Of a stretch of DNA of 14,577 bases, positions 6,499 to 13,533 are shown piece after piece. Position 1 is the stretch's first letter, and every line of letters starts with the position of its first letter. Source of the DNA: an uncultured Opitutia bacterium (GTDB lineage Bacteria > Verrucomicrobiota > Verrucomicrobiia > Opitutales > Opitutaceae); assembly GCA_903938935.1 (NCBI GenBank), contig CAJAFD010000173.1:1-14577 (forward strand), given 5' to 3'. Position numbers and translations under genes: made by a program. The notes under the pieces are model-generated. The model saw only the letters and a program-made list of their open reading frames with translations, searched no databases and was not told the DNA's origin.

Positions 6499-7893
6499 CA
6501 GCTGCGGGAAGAAGGCCGAAAGCAATAACAGCAGGGCGAGGCCGGTGAGGGCAACGACGGCGATAGCGGGAGTCCACGTGCGCAGCGTCTGCCCTTCGGT
6601 CATACCGCTCATGCGGCTAAAAATCCAGAAGCCGCTGTCGTTCATCCACGAAATCGAAAGTCCACCGTAGCCACACGCAGCAAAGATATAAAGCGAGTTC
6701 ACGGTGAAGCCCGTTGGGCCGGCGAGGGAGAACATAATGCTCGCCGCCGTGATCATCGCGACCGTTGTCGAACCTTGGGCGATACGCAGCACGCAGGCGA
6801 GCAGCCACGCGAGCAGCACGGGATTCACGGCGAAATCAGTCGTGAGGCTCCGCACGGATTCGCCGACGCCGGCGAGCTTGATCATCGCGCCAAACGCACC
6901 ACCGGCGGCGGTGATCAGAATGATCGTGCCAGCGGTCTCAAGGGGCGGTCCGATGACCGGGCCCGCGTCACGCCAGCCGATGCGTTTTTGGCGGATATAA
7001 ACGCCGACCGCAATTAACGCGCCGATAAACAGCGCGGTATTTTTATTGCCGAGGAACGCGATGGCGCCGGCGAGATCGGGGGAAAGCTTGCCCGGCATAC
7101 CGGCGGCGACGGACGATATTCCGATCAGAATCAACGGCAGCACAACCGGCGCGATGGCTGCGAAGAAGCCAGGTAGAGCCGACTCGGGTACTTCGGGGGG
7201 AATCACCGTGCCGGGCGTAAGTGAGGCTGAAACGGGGAACGGATTGCGGCGATTGCACCAACCGGCGAAGGCCAGGCCCGCAAGAGCGGGCAAGATTCCG
7301 ACCGCTAAACCGAAGAGGATGGAGGCGCCGATATCGATCTTGAGCAGTTCGGCGACGGCGAGCGGACCGGGCGTCGGCGGGACCGTGGCGTGGGTCACGA
7401 CCCCACCTACACAAATCGCGAGGAGGTAGAGCGTGAAATCGCGGCCGGTGCGCAAGGCCAGCGAGCGCGCGAGCGGGACCAGGAGGAAAAAGATCGTGTC
7501 GAAGAAAACAGGAATCCCAAGGACGAAGCTGCACCCCATGAGCGCGAGCGGCGCCCGAGACTCCCCCAGCACGGCGATGAAGCGGCGGACAATTTTTTCG
7601 GCTGCACCGCTCTCCATCAACGCCGCGCCGATCACAGAGGCGATGGCGATGGTGAAGGCAAGTTTGCCCGTGGCGGAGCCGAGCTCGGCCATGACGGCGT
7701 CTACGGATTGGACGAGCGTCGGCCCGCCGGCGGTGAGCAGCGAGTTCAGGATGCCGACCACAATGGCAGCGAAGATGAGCGCGAAGAACGCGTGGAGGCG
7801 GAGCGCGACAATCGCAGCGATGATGAACACGACACTGATCAGCAGAATGACGAGCGGGGTAAAGCCGGTGGCGGCGAGGAGGAGGGGCATCAT
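6490..7893 (-). CDS. GntP-family permease (gluconate/idonate:H+ symporter type)
   Basis: A 467-residue polytopic inner-membrane symporter of the gluconate permease family (E. coli GntP, GntT and IdnT are about 440-450 residues). Hydrophobic segments run through the whole protein, consistent with 12-14 TM helices. Family hallmarks are GAALMESGAAEKI (89-101), GIPVFFDT (126-133) and VTHATVPPTPGP (166-177), followed by AELL and DIG. Two tandem ATG codons (7893 and 7890) are possible starts and no Shine-Dalgarno is evident. It is the last gene of an ADH-SDR-permease set and starts 48 nt after the SDR stop, which mirrors idnD-idnO-idnT order in E. coli. It probably imports a hexonate or related sugar acid that the two dehydrogenases interconvert. 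The gene converges on the ribulokinase. Confidence 0.92.
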   Translation of the reverse strand: MMPLLLAATGFTPLVILLISVVFIIAAIVALRLHAFFALIFAAIVVGILNSLLTAGGPTLVQSVDAVMAELGSATGKLAFTIAIASVIGAALMESGAAEKIVRRFIAVLGESRAPLALMGCSFVLGIPVFFDTIFFLLVPLARSLALRTGRDFTLYLLAICVGGVVTHATVPPTPGPLAVAELLKIDIGASILFGLAVGILPALAGLAFAGWCNRRNPFPVSASLTPGTVIPPEVPESALPGFFAAIAPVVLPLILIGISSVAAGMPGKLSPDLAGAIAFLGNKNTALFIGALIAVGVYIRQKRIGWRDAGPVIGPPLETAGTIILITAAGGAFGAMIKLAGVGESVRSLTTDFAVNPVLLAWLLACVLRIAQGSTTVAMITAASIMFSLAGPTGFTVNSLYIFAACGYGGLSISWMNDSGFWIFSRMSGMTEGQTLRTWTPAIAVVALTGLALLLLLSAFFPQLGR

Positions 7894-7941
7894 TTTAGGG
7901 GTAAAAGGCGTGAGGGGTAAGAGGGCCGTGAGCGCGCGGGA

Positions 7942-8733
7942 CTATGGGCGGGGGAGGGCGCGGGTGTCGTTGACGGAGATGCCGCCGTCGATGAGCAGCG
8001 TTTGCCCCGTGATGTAGGCGCTCGCGTCGCTCGAAAGAAAAAGGAGCGAGCCCGTGAGGTCATCGATCGCGCCGGGGCGCCGTAAGGGAATTTTCGCGCT
8101 GAGGTACGAAACCCATTCGGCATTTTCGTACATGACGGCGTTCTGCGCGGTTTTGAACCAACCGGGCGCGAGGCAATTCACGGTGACGCCCGCAGGGCCC
8201 CAATCGGCGGCGAGACTCATCGTGAGTTGTTTGATCCCGCCGCGACTGGCGCCGTAGGGCGCGAGGCCAGCGTAACCGGCGACACATGTGACGGAGCCAA
8301 GGTTGATGATGCGCCCGCGTCCGGCCGGCACCATGTAACGCGCGGCGGCTTGCGCGACGAAAAACGGGCCGCGCAGATTGGTGTCGAGGACGGTGTTCCA
8401 GTCGTCCCAGGAAATATCGGCGGCGGGTTTGCGGATGTTGCAACCGGCGTTGTTGATGAGGATGTCGAGGCGACCAAGGGCGGCGTGCGCGGCATCGACG
8501 GCGGCGGTGATCGCCGCGTGATCGCGCACGTCGAGGACGAGTGGCACCGCGCGGCGCCCGAGCGCGCGAATCGCCGTGACCGTGGGCTCGAGCGACTCGA
8601 GCGAGCGGGCCGTGATGGCGACATCGACGCCGGCGCGCGCGAGCTCGATGGCGAAATGTTTGCCCAGGCCGCGGCTGGCGCCGGTGACGAGCGCGGTTTT
8701 GCCCGTAAGATCGAAGGTGGCGGGGAGGTTCAT
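7942..8733 (-). CDS. SDR oxidoreductase, IdnO/gluconate 5-dehydrogenase-like, with YxxxR active site
   Basis: Classical short-chain dehydrogenase/reductase of 263 residues, cytoplasmic and NAD(P)-dependent. Visible motifs are TGASRGLG (17-24, nucleotide binding), NNAG (94-97), N119, S147 and Y160 in YGASRGG. The usual catalytic Lys of YxxxK is Arg (R164, codon at 8244-8242); K168 lies four residues further on. The C-terminus has LFLSSDASAYITGQ and IDGG, typical of the family. Start: ATG 8733 overlaps the upstream dehydrogenase stop as ATGA, and MNLPATFDLTGKTALVTG is a normal N-terminus. The frame upstream of it is Arg-rich shadow sequence. A GAAGG lies about 13 nt before the start. By analogy with IdnO it would reduce 5-keto-D-gluconate to D-gluconate, but this substrate is inferred only from family resemblance and the neighbours. 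Confidence 0.9.
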   Translation of the reverse strand: MNLPATFDLTGKTALVTGASRGLGKHFAIELARAGVDVAITARSLESLEPTVTAIRALGRRAVPLVLDVRDHAAITAAVDAAHAALGRLDILINNAGCNIRKPAADISWDDWNTVLDTNLRGPFFVAQAAARYMVPAGRGRIINLGSVTCVAGYAGLAPYGASRGGIKQLTMSLAADWGPAGVTVNCLAPGWFKTAQNAVMYENAEWVSYLSAKIPLRRPGAIDDLTGSLLFLSSDASAYITGQTLLIDGGISVNDTRALPRP

Positions 8734-9764
8734 GGTGCGAGAATGACCTTCATGAATTTGGCGCCGTCTTTGGCGGAGAGTTTTTCGAACCACGCGGCGC
8801 CATCGGCGAGCGGGGCGACGGCGCTGATCATCGGTTCGACGCGGATTACGCCGCGCGCGATGAGATCGAGGCAAAGCGGGTATTCGCCGGCGGAGCCGCA
8901 GGTGCCGTGGAGCGTGAGCTCGCGGGTGACGACGGATTGCAGCGGGAAATCGGTTTTTGCGGCGAGGTTGCCGACGAGGACGACGGAGCCGCCGCGGCGG
9001 ACGGATGCGATTGCGAGGTTGAGCGTGGCGGAGACGCCGACGACTTCGAGGGCGACATCCGCGCCGTGTCCACCCGTGAGGCGCGCGACTTCAGCGGGCA
9101 CGTCCATGACGTCGGAGCGCAGCGTGTCCGTGGCGCCGAGTTCGCGGGCGAGGGCGAGGCGGTTGTCGGCGAGATCGACGGCGATGATGCGCGTGGCCCC
9201 GGCCCAGCGCAGAGCTTGGATGACGAAAAGCCCGATCATGCCGGCGCCCACGACGACGGCCGTGGCGTTGGGCGCGAGATGTACGCGTTGGACGGCGTGG
9301 ATCGCGATGGAGACGGGCTCGACCATGGCGGCTTGTTGATACGTGAGACCGACGGGGAGCGCGTAGAGGATGCGTGCCGGCACCGCGAGAAATTCGGCGA
9401 AGGCGCCGTGTTGTCGGTATTCGGCGGGAGCGACGCCGACGACGCGGCGATGATCGCACAAGTTGACCTCGCCACGTGCGCAGTACGGACAGGCACCGCA
9501 GGAAATCGTGGAATCAAACGTCACGCGATCGCCCAGTCGCCAGCGCTCGACGCGCGGACCGATGGCGATGATTTCGCCCGCCGCTTCGTGGCCCATGATG
9601 AGCGGCGGCCGGCGGCGGCCGGTCGAGCCATCCCAGCCGTGAATATCGCTGCCGCAGATCCCGCAGGCGTGGATGCGCAGCAGCACCTCGTCATCGGCGG
9701 GGATGGGCGTAGGAAAATCGGTGAATTCGAGCTGGGACGGAGCGGTGAGGACGAGCGCTTTCAC
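8730..9764 (-). CDS. Zinc-dependent medium-chain alcohol dehydrogenase (polyol or sugar-acid dehydrogenase, IdnD/GatD-like)
   Basis: MDR-superfamily dehydrogenase, 344 residues when started at GTG 9764 (KALVLTAP follows). An upstream extension to 9884 is open but adds 40 Arg/Pro/His-rich residues that do not look like family sequence. Catalytic zinc ligands are C37 in CGICGSD, H59-E60 in MGHE and probably E149 in MVEP. A structural zinc site is intact: C89, C92, C95 and C103. The Rossmann motif is GAGMIG (173-178), and D197 at the end of the second strand predicts NAD preference. The family oxidises secondary hydroxyls of polyols, sugar acids or sugar-alcohol phosphates; L-idonate 5-dehydrogenase and galactitol-1-phosphate dehydrogenase are relatives. 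Its stop overlaps the SDR start (ATGA), which suggests translational coupling. It is the first gene of the ADH-SDR-permease set, 89 nt downstream of the LptF/G-like gene. Confidence 0.9.
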   Translation of the reverse strand: MKALVLTAPSQLEFTDFPTPIPADDEVLLRIHACGICGSDIHGWDGSTGRRRPPLIMGHEAAGEIIAIGPRVERWRLGDRVTFDSTISCGACPYCARGEVNLCDHRRVVGVAPAEYRQHGAFAEFLAVPARILYALPVGLTYQQAAMVEPVSIAIHAVQRVHLAPNATAVVVGAGMIGLFVIQALRWAGATRIIAVDLADNRLALARELGATDTLRSDVMDVPAEVARLTGGHGADVALEVVGVSATLNLAIASVRRGGSVVLVGNLAAKTDFPLQSVVTRELTLHGTCGSAGEYPLCLDLIARGVIRVEPMISAVAPLADGAAWFEKLSAKDGAKFMKVILAP

Positions 9765-9822
9765 GGTGGAGTGTGGGCGAAGACAGGGGCAAACGGGGCG
9801 GGGTAAACGTCCGCGAGCTTGG

Positions 9823-9841
9823 GGCACGGTACGTCGGTGCC
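9823..9841. repeat. Inverted repeat upstream of the dehydrogenase operon
   Basis: GGCAC (9823-9827) and GTGCC (9837-9841) form a 5-bp inverted repeat with a 9-nt spacer. It lies in the 89-bp gap between the LptF/G-like stop and the dehydrogenase GTG. An A/T-run (9846-9851) adjoins it but on the wrong side for an intrinsic terminator on the minus strand. An operator role for the sugar-acid operon is possible but unproven. Confidence 0.25.
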
Positions 9842-9853
9842 GATCTAAAAAAC

Positions 9854-10999
9854 TTAACGCCGCTCGATGCGCAAAAAGAGCCACACGCCGAGGCTGAGAA
9901 AGACGGCGTTAGGCAACCAGAACAGCAAATCGGGGTGATACTCTGGGTGACGATCGAGCCAGCTCACGGCGACTGTGAGCATGTAGTAACCCAACGCGAG
10001 CAGGACCGCGAGGCCGAGGTTGGCGCTGGTTTCGCGACGGGAAACTTTGATGCCGAGGGGCACGCCAATCAGGGCAAACGAAAGGATCGCCAGCGCGGTG
10101 TTAAATTTTTCCTGAACGGTCAGCCGGACTTTCATGACCGCACGGTCATGATCTTTTCTCGTCTCCGGCTTGAAAGGCAGGGCGGCGACGCGAGCTTCTT
10201 CTTTGCGGAGCTCGGCGTAAGTCATCCATTGAAGTTTTTGTCGAAGAACTGGCGGACCAAAGAGACTGGCGAGCGAGAGGCGCTGAGGTTCGGATTTCTC
10301 GAACGATACGATGCGGGGCGACTCGGTGAAATTTTCGGGCTGCTTAGGATTGAGCTCTTCGACTTGGGCGCGCGTGAGGGTGAGAATGAGCTCGTTGGTC
10401 GCAGCGTCGTAATCGAAGCGGCCGGATTCGGCGCGGACGAGCTGGGTCGTGCGGCCTTCCCGGTCGAGTTGCCAGAGCCAGAAATCGCGCATGACCGAGC
10501 CCTGTTTTTCGCCGACGTAGATGACGAAGCCCTTGAAGTTACGGATGAACGTTTTTGGGACGATGAAACTGAGCGGGTTGGCGGCGACGGCGGCATCGAG
10601 GTCTTTGTGGTACTGCACGCGCGCGGCGGGCATGGACTGAAAATTGACGTAGAGGCCGAGTGCGGTGCCGAGAAATCCCAAGATCAGCACGGGCCGGGCG
10701 ATGCGCGCGAGACTAAGGCCGGCGGCGCGCATGGCGGTGATCTCACTATCGGCGGAAAGCCGACCCAGCGTGAGGAGCACGCCCGTGAGCATACCCATCG
10801 GCAGCGCGTAGATGGCGACGGCTGGAATCAACATCCCGACCAGGCGCACAAACGTCGTGATCGACAACTGGCCCGAAAGGAGAAACGGCAACAGATCGCG
10901 GATGAGGTTGCCCAACATCAGCACGAACGCGAAGAGCCCGACCGCGCCCGCGCAGGTGAGGAGCACGCTCTTAAAGATGTGGCGGTCGAGAAGGTTCAC
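9854..10999 (-). CDS. LptF/LptG (YjgP/YjgQ)-family LPS-export permease
   Basis: Inner-membrane component of the LptB2FG-type transporter that lifts LPS toward the outer membrane. From GTG 10999 it is 381 residues (NLLDRHIFKSVLL follows, a typical family beginning). TTG 11056 gives 400 residues and remains possible; no Shine-Dalgarno marks either. TM helices are near residues 12-32, 50-76 and 100-121. A polar, strand-rich periplasmic domain of about 175 residues (jellyroll in the family) follows, then three TM helices in the last 95 residues. The cytoplasmic coupling motif LGRLSADSEITAMRAAGLS (78-96), which contacts LptB in homologues, is well conserved. I cannot tell LptF from LptG by eye, and the usual partner gene is not adjacent. 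The upstream SRAP gene is on the same strand with a gap of about 90 bp from this start. Confidence 0.88.
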   Translation of the reverse strand: MNLLDRHIFKSVLLTCAGAVGLFAFVLMLGNLIRDLLPFLLSGQLSITTFVRLVGMLIPAVAIYALPMGMLTGVLLTLGRLSADSEITAMRAAGLSLARIARPVLILGFLGTALGLYVNFQSMPAARVQYHKDLDAAVAANPLSFIVPKTFIRNFKGFVIYVGEKQGSVMRDFWLWQLDREGRTTQLVRAESGRFDYDAATNELILTLTRAQVEELNPKQPENFTESPRIVSFEKSEPQRLSLASLFGPPVLRQKLQWMTYAELRKEEARVAALPFKPETRKDHDRAVMKVRLTVQEKFNTALAILSFALIGVPLGIKVSRRETSANLGLAVLLALGYYMLTVAVSWLDRHPEYHPDLLFWLPNAVFLSLGVWLFLRIERR

Positions 11000-11092
11000 G
11001 CGGGATTTCGGGAGAAAGGGACGCAGATCAATCGCAGACAGACCGCCGGCGGACAAGACGGTTCGTCATGAGGGCGGAAAACCTACGGCAAC

Positions 11093-11809
11093 TTAGAAGC
11101 CGAGCGAAAGCTGCGGCGCGGAGGCATCGTCGTCGGGACCAGCGGGCGTGAGGCAAGCAGGGTCGTCGTGGCGGACGTTGCTCACGTGCGTGCTTAGCGC
11201 GGTAGCGGTAAGCGCAGCGTCGGGTGCGGGCTGCAGGTGCGGGATGAGATCGCGTTCGAGGTGAGCGTCGGGATCGAGCCACGCGCGGGTGGCATCCGGC
11301 GCGAGCAAGACCGGCATCCGGTCGTGGATGGGCCGCGTGACGGCGTTGGGCGTCGTGGTGATGATCGCGCAGGATTCAACGACGTCGCCCGCGGGCGAGC
11401 GCCATGTTTCCCAAAGCCCGGCGAAAAAGAAAACGGCCGCGTCGGGGCGTTGAAAGAGCCAAGGTTTTCGCGCGCGTCCATGAATCGCCCATTCGTAGAA
11501 ACCGCCGGCGGGCACGAGGCAACGCCGGTGACGGAAGGCGTCGCGAAACGAAGGTTTGGCGGTGAGTGTCTCGGCGCGGGCGTTGACGAGCGGCGCGGAG
11601 GTATCGATGGCTTTGGCCCAAGACGGGACGAGGCCCCAGCGCAATGTGGCGCGCTCCGGCGTGGCAGCGCCGCTCGGGCGGCGAAACGCGGTGAGCGCGG
11701 TGCTCGGGGCGATGTTGTAACGTGAGACGAGATCGGTGGGCGCGGCCACGCCGAGCGCGATGTAGGCGGCGTGGAGTTGGTCTTTTAACAGGACGAACCG
11801 CGTGCACAT
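11093..11809 (-). CDS. SRAP-family (YedK/HMCES-type) abasic-site processing protein
   Basis: SOS-response-associated peptidase family protein, 238 residues, similar in length to E. coli YedK. It is expected to cross-link covalently to abasic sites in single-stranded DNA through Cys2 after Met removal. Active-site residues are all in place: C2 in MCTRF, N76 in VNARAE, E106 in GGFYEW and H162 in IHDRMPVLL, corresponding to YedK C2, N75, E105 and H160. RWGLVPSWA (57-65) is another family signature. After residue 220 comes a flexible Pro/Gly/Asp-rich tail that ends in QLSLGF, resembling bacterial sliding-clamp-binding peptides. It starts 4 nt after the HAD gene stop, so the two are probably co-transcribed. 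No LexA-like box is recognisable upstream. Confidence 0.93.
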   Translation of the reverse strand: MCTRFVLLKDQLHAAYIALGVAAPTDLVSRYNIAPSTALTAFRRPSGAATPERATLRWGLVPSWAKAIDTSAPLVNARAETLTAKPSFRDAFRHRRCLVPAGGFYEWAIHGRARKPWLFQRPDAAVFFFAGLWETWRSPAGDVVESCAIITTTPNAVTRPIHDRMPVLLAPDATRAWLDPDAHLERDLIPHLQPAPDAALTATALSTHVSNVRHDDPACLTPAGPDDDASAPQLSLGF

Positions 11810-11813
11810 GGTT

Positions 11814-12527
11814 TCAAAGCGAGGCGGACCACGTCGCGAGGACGGCGGGGAGTTCGCGGACGTTTTTGAGTTGGAAAAAACGGCCGTTGGCGGGCGGCGG
11901 CGTTTCGACGTGCTCGGCGGCCCACGTGATGCGGTACGGCACGTGAACGCCCGCGCCGCCGAGGGCGAGCACGGGCAGGATGTCGGATTTGAGGGAATTG
12001 CCGACCATCAAAAAACGCTGTGGGTCGATCGCGTGACGGCGGAAGATCGCCGCGTAGGATGACGTGTCTTTTTCGGATAAAATCTCGACGTGGCGAAAGT
12101 GCGTGGCGAGGCCGGAGCGAGCGAGCTTGCGCTCTTGGTCGCGGAGATCGCCTTTGGTGATGACGAGGAGGCGATGGTGCCCGGATAGGGCGGAGAGGGT
12201 TTCCACGACGCCGTCGAGCAGATCGACGGGGTGGGCGAGCATGTCCTGGCCGAGGGCGATGAGCTGTTGGATTTCTTCGGCGCTGATTTTGCCGGCGCTG
12301 AGCTGGATGGCGGTCTCGATCGAGGAAAGCATGAACCCCTTCACGCCGTAGCCGTAGCGCTCGAGGTTGCGCATCTCGGTCGCGAAGAGCGTGCGGTCGA
12401 CGGTGGCGGCATCGTGGTAACGGGCGAGGAGCGCGCGGTAGCGTTCGTGGACCTTTTCGAAAATATTTTCGTTGTGCCAGAGGGTGTCGTCGGCGTCGAA
12501 ACCGAGCGTGAGAGCGGAGGAAGCCAT
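11814..12527 (-). CDS. HAD-superfamily hydrolase (COG1011-like phosphatase)
   Basis: A 237-residue haloacid-dehalogenase-type phosphohydrolase, cytoplasmic. Motif I is FDADDTLWHN, with nucleophile D11 and acid/base D13. Motif II is T124 in LVITKGD and motif III probably K153 in SEKD. Motif IV is MVGNSLKSDI (174-183) with D182; the first acidic residue of the usual GDSxxxD is Asn (N177). A helical cap lies between about residues 20 and 100. Start ATG 12527 was chosen because MASSALTLGFDADDT is a normal HAD N-terminus; the frame extends 20 codons further to 12587 without resembling the family. Substrate unknown; small phosphorylated metabolites are typical. It is the first gene of a minus-strand run and divergent from the TPR gene. 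Confidence 0.87.
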   Translation of the reverse strand: MASSALTLGFDADDTLWHNENIFEKVHERYRALLARYHDAATVDRTLFATEMRNLERYGYGVKGFMLSSIETAIQLSAGKISAEEIQQLIALGQDMLAHPVDLLDGVVETLSALSGHHRLLVITKGDLRDQERKLARSGLATHFRHVEILSEKDTSSYAAIFRRHAIDPQRFLMVGNSLKSDILPVLALGGAGVHVPYRITWAAEHVETPPPANGRFFQLKNVRELPAVLATWSASL

Positions 12528-12687
12528 GGTCGAAGTCGGAAAGGGAAAGATAACCTTAACGAAGCCGGTTCCACGACCAAAGCTCAACTGTTTGTGTGAG
12601 TTTTTGCGCGTTCGGCCGCAGCGGTTGGTGCGGTTGTGGATTTACGCCGGCACATTGACCCGATGAACTGGTCGCATGGTTTCCTGC
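12528..12687. promoter_or_regulatory. Divergent intergenic region between HAD and TPR genes
   Basis: The 160-bp gap separates two outward-facing operons, so promoters for both must lie in or near it. No consensus -35/-10 pair stands out on either strand. It holds a tandem 9-bp near-repeat (GCGGTTGGT, GCGGTTGTG at 12621-12638) and an overlapping CCGCA/TGCGG inverted repeat (12616-12620, 12629-12633). The promoter assignment rests on gene orientation only. Confidence 0.45.
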
Positions 12688-13527
12688 ATGAAACGCTTTT
12701 TTTTAATCCTCGGTCTCCTGCTCGCGCTTCCCCTCGCGGCGGTGGAGAGCGAAACGCTCGCCCAACGCACCCTGCGCCAGATCGCCGAGCGTCAACGCAC
12801 CTTACTCGAAACGGCCGCTAAACAGGGCGATAAGCTCGATGAAGAAGCGTTTCGCACCCAGCTCCAAGAGCTCACCCACAGTTACGAACGGCTGCTCTAC
12901 GATAGCCCGAACAACGCCGAAGTATTCGCGGCCTACGGTTATCTCCTGCGCAAAGTCGATATGCGCAAACAAGCCGCCGCGATGCTCCTCAAGGCCAACC
13001 AGCTCGACAGCGACATTCCCCTCGTGAAAAACCAGCTCGGCAACTTGCTCGCCGAAGATGGCCGGCCGCTCGACGCGCTCCCGTATTTCATGGCGGCGAT
13101 CAAGCTCTCGCCCAAGGAGCCGCTCTATCATTATCAAGTGGGCACGCTCTTGCACGAAGCGCAGGATGATTTTCTCAAAAGTGGCGAGTGGACGCGGGCC
13201 GCGCTCGACCACGCGACGCACGGGGCGTTCAAAACTGCGGCCGAGCTGGCGCCGGATCGTTTTGAATTTGGTTACCGGTACGCCGAGTCGTTTTACGATC
13301 TGGCGGAGCCGCAGTGGGATGAGGCGCTCAAAGTCTGGGCCGCGCTCGAAGAAAAAGCCGGCTCACCCATCGAGCGCCAGACGCTCCGTCTCCACGCGGC
13401 CAATATTTTGCTCAAGCAGGGCCACGCCGACCGCGCCCAGCTGTTATTGGGTACCGTGACGGAACCGGAATTACAGGGGCAGAAACAAAAGCTGATTGCC
13501 CCGCCGGCCGAGACTCCGAAACAGTAG
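12688..13527 (+). CDS. Exported tetratricopeptide-repeat protein
   Basis: A 279-residue protein of unknown specific role. MKRFFLILGLLLALPLAA is a clear signal peptide, with cleavage likely before VESE; this favours ATG 12688 over the in-frame ATG 12676. A charged, probably coiled helical region covers about residues 20-70. TPR-like helix pairs follow at about 75-109, 110-144, 145-191 (longer and interrupted), 192-226 and 227-257. A Pro-rich tail ends the protein (APPAETPKQ). Tyr/Ala/Leu spacing such as GNLLAEDGRPLDALPYFMAAIKLSP is characteristic of TPRs. Location is expected to be periplasmic, perhaps as an assembly scaffold. It is followed after 6 nt by the M50 protease gene, so it leads an operon with the protease and PrmB. 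Confidence 0.85.
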   Translation: MKRFFLILGLLLALPLAAVESETLAQRTLRQIAERQRTLLETAAKQGDKLDEEAFRTQLQELTHSYERLLYDSPNNAEVFAAYGYLLRKVDMRKQAAAMLLKANQLDSDIPLVKNQLGNLLAEDGRPLDALPYFMAAIKLSPKEPLYHYQVGTLLHEAQDDFLKSGEWTRAALDHATHGAFKTAAELAPDRFEFGYRYAESFYDLAEPQWDEALKVWAALEEKAGSPIERQTLRLHAANILLKQGHADRAQLLLGTVTEPELQGQKQKLIAPPAETPKQ

Positions 13528-13533
13528 CGGGCT

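Noticed and set aside
7897..7920. Direct repeat AGGGGTAA (7897-7904 and 7913-7920) just upstream of the GntP start
   Set aside because: Short and not palindromic, with 16-bp spacing that fits no known site type. On the mRNA strand it reads as pyrimidine-rich and is not a ribosome binding site. Kept only as a note.
8227..9339. 370-codon plus-strand open frame across the SDR and ADH genes
   Set aside because: It spans two well-supported minus-strand genes and reads as Arg/Asp/Gly/Ala-rich low-information sequence, so it is a shadow frame.
9765..9884. 40-residue N-terminal extension of the zinc dehydrogenase
   Set aside because: It would overlap the LptF/G-like stop region, is Arg/Pro/His-rich, and the family normally begins at KALVLTAP, which follows GTG 9764.
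9773..11071. 432-codon plus-strand open frame opposite the LptF/G-like gene, longer than that gene
   Set aside because: Its translation is Glu/Gly/Arg/His-rich with no recognisable motif, while the minus strand encodes a clear YjgP/YjgQ permease. It is an antisense shadow of GC-rich codons.
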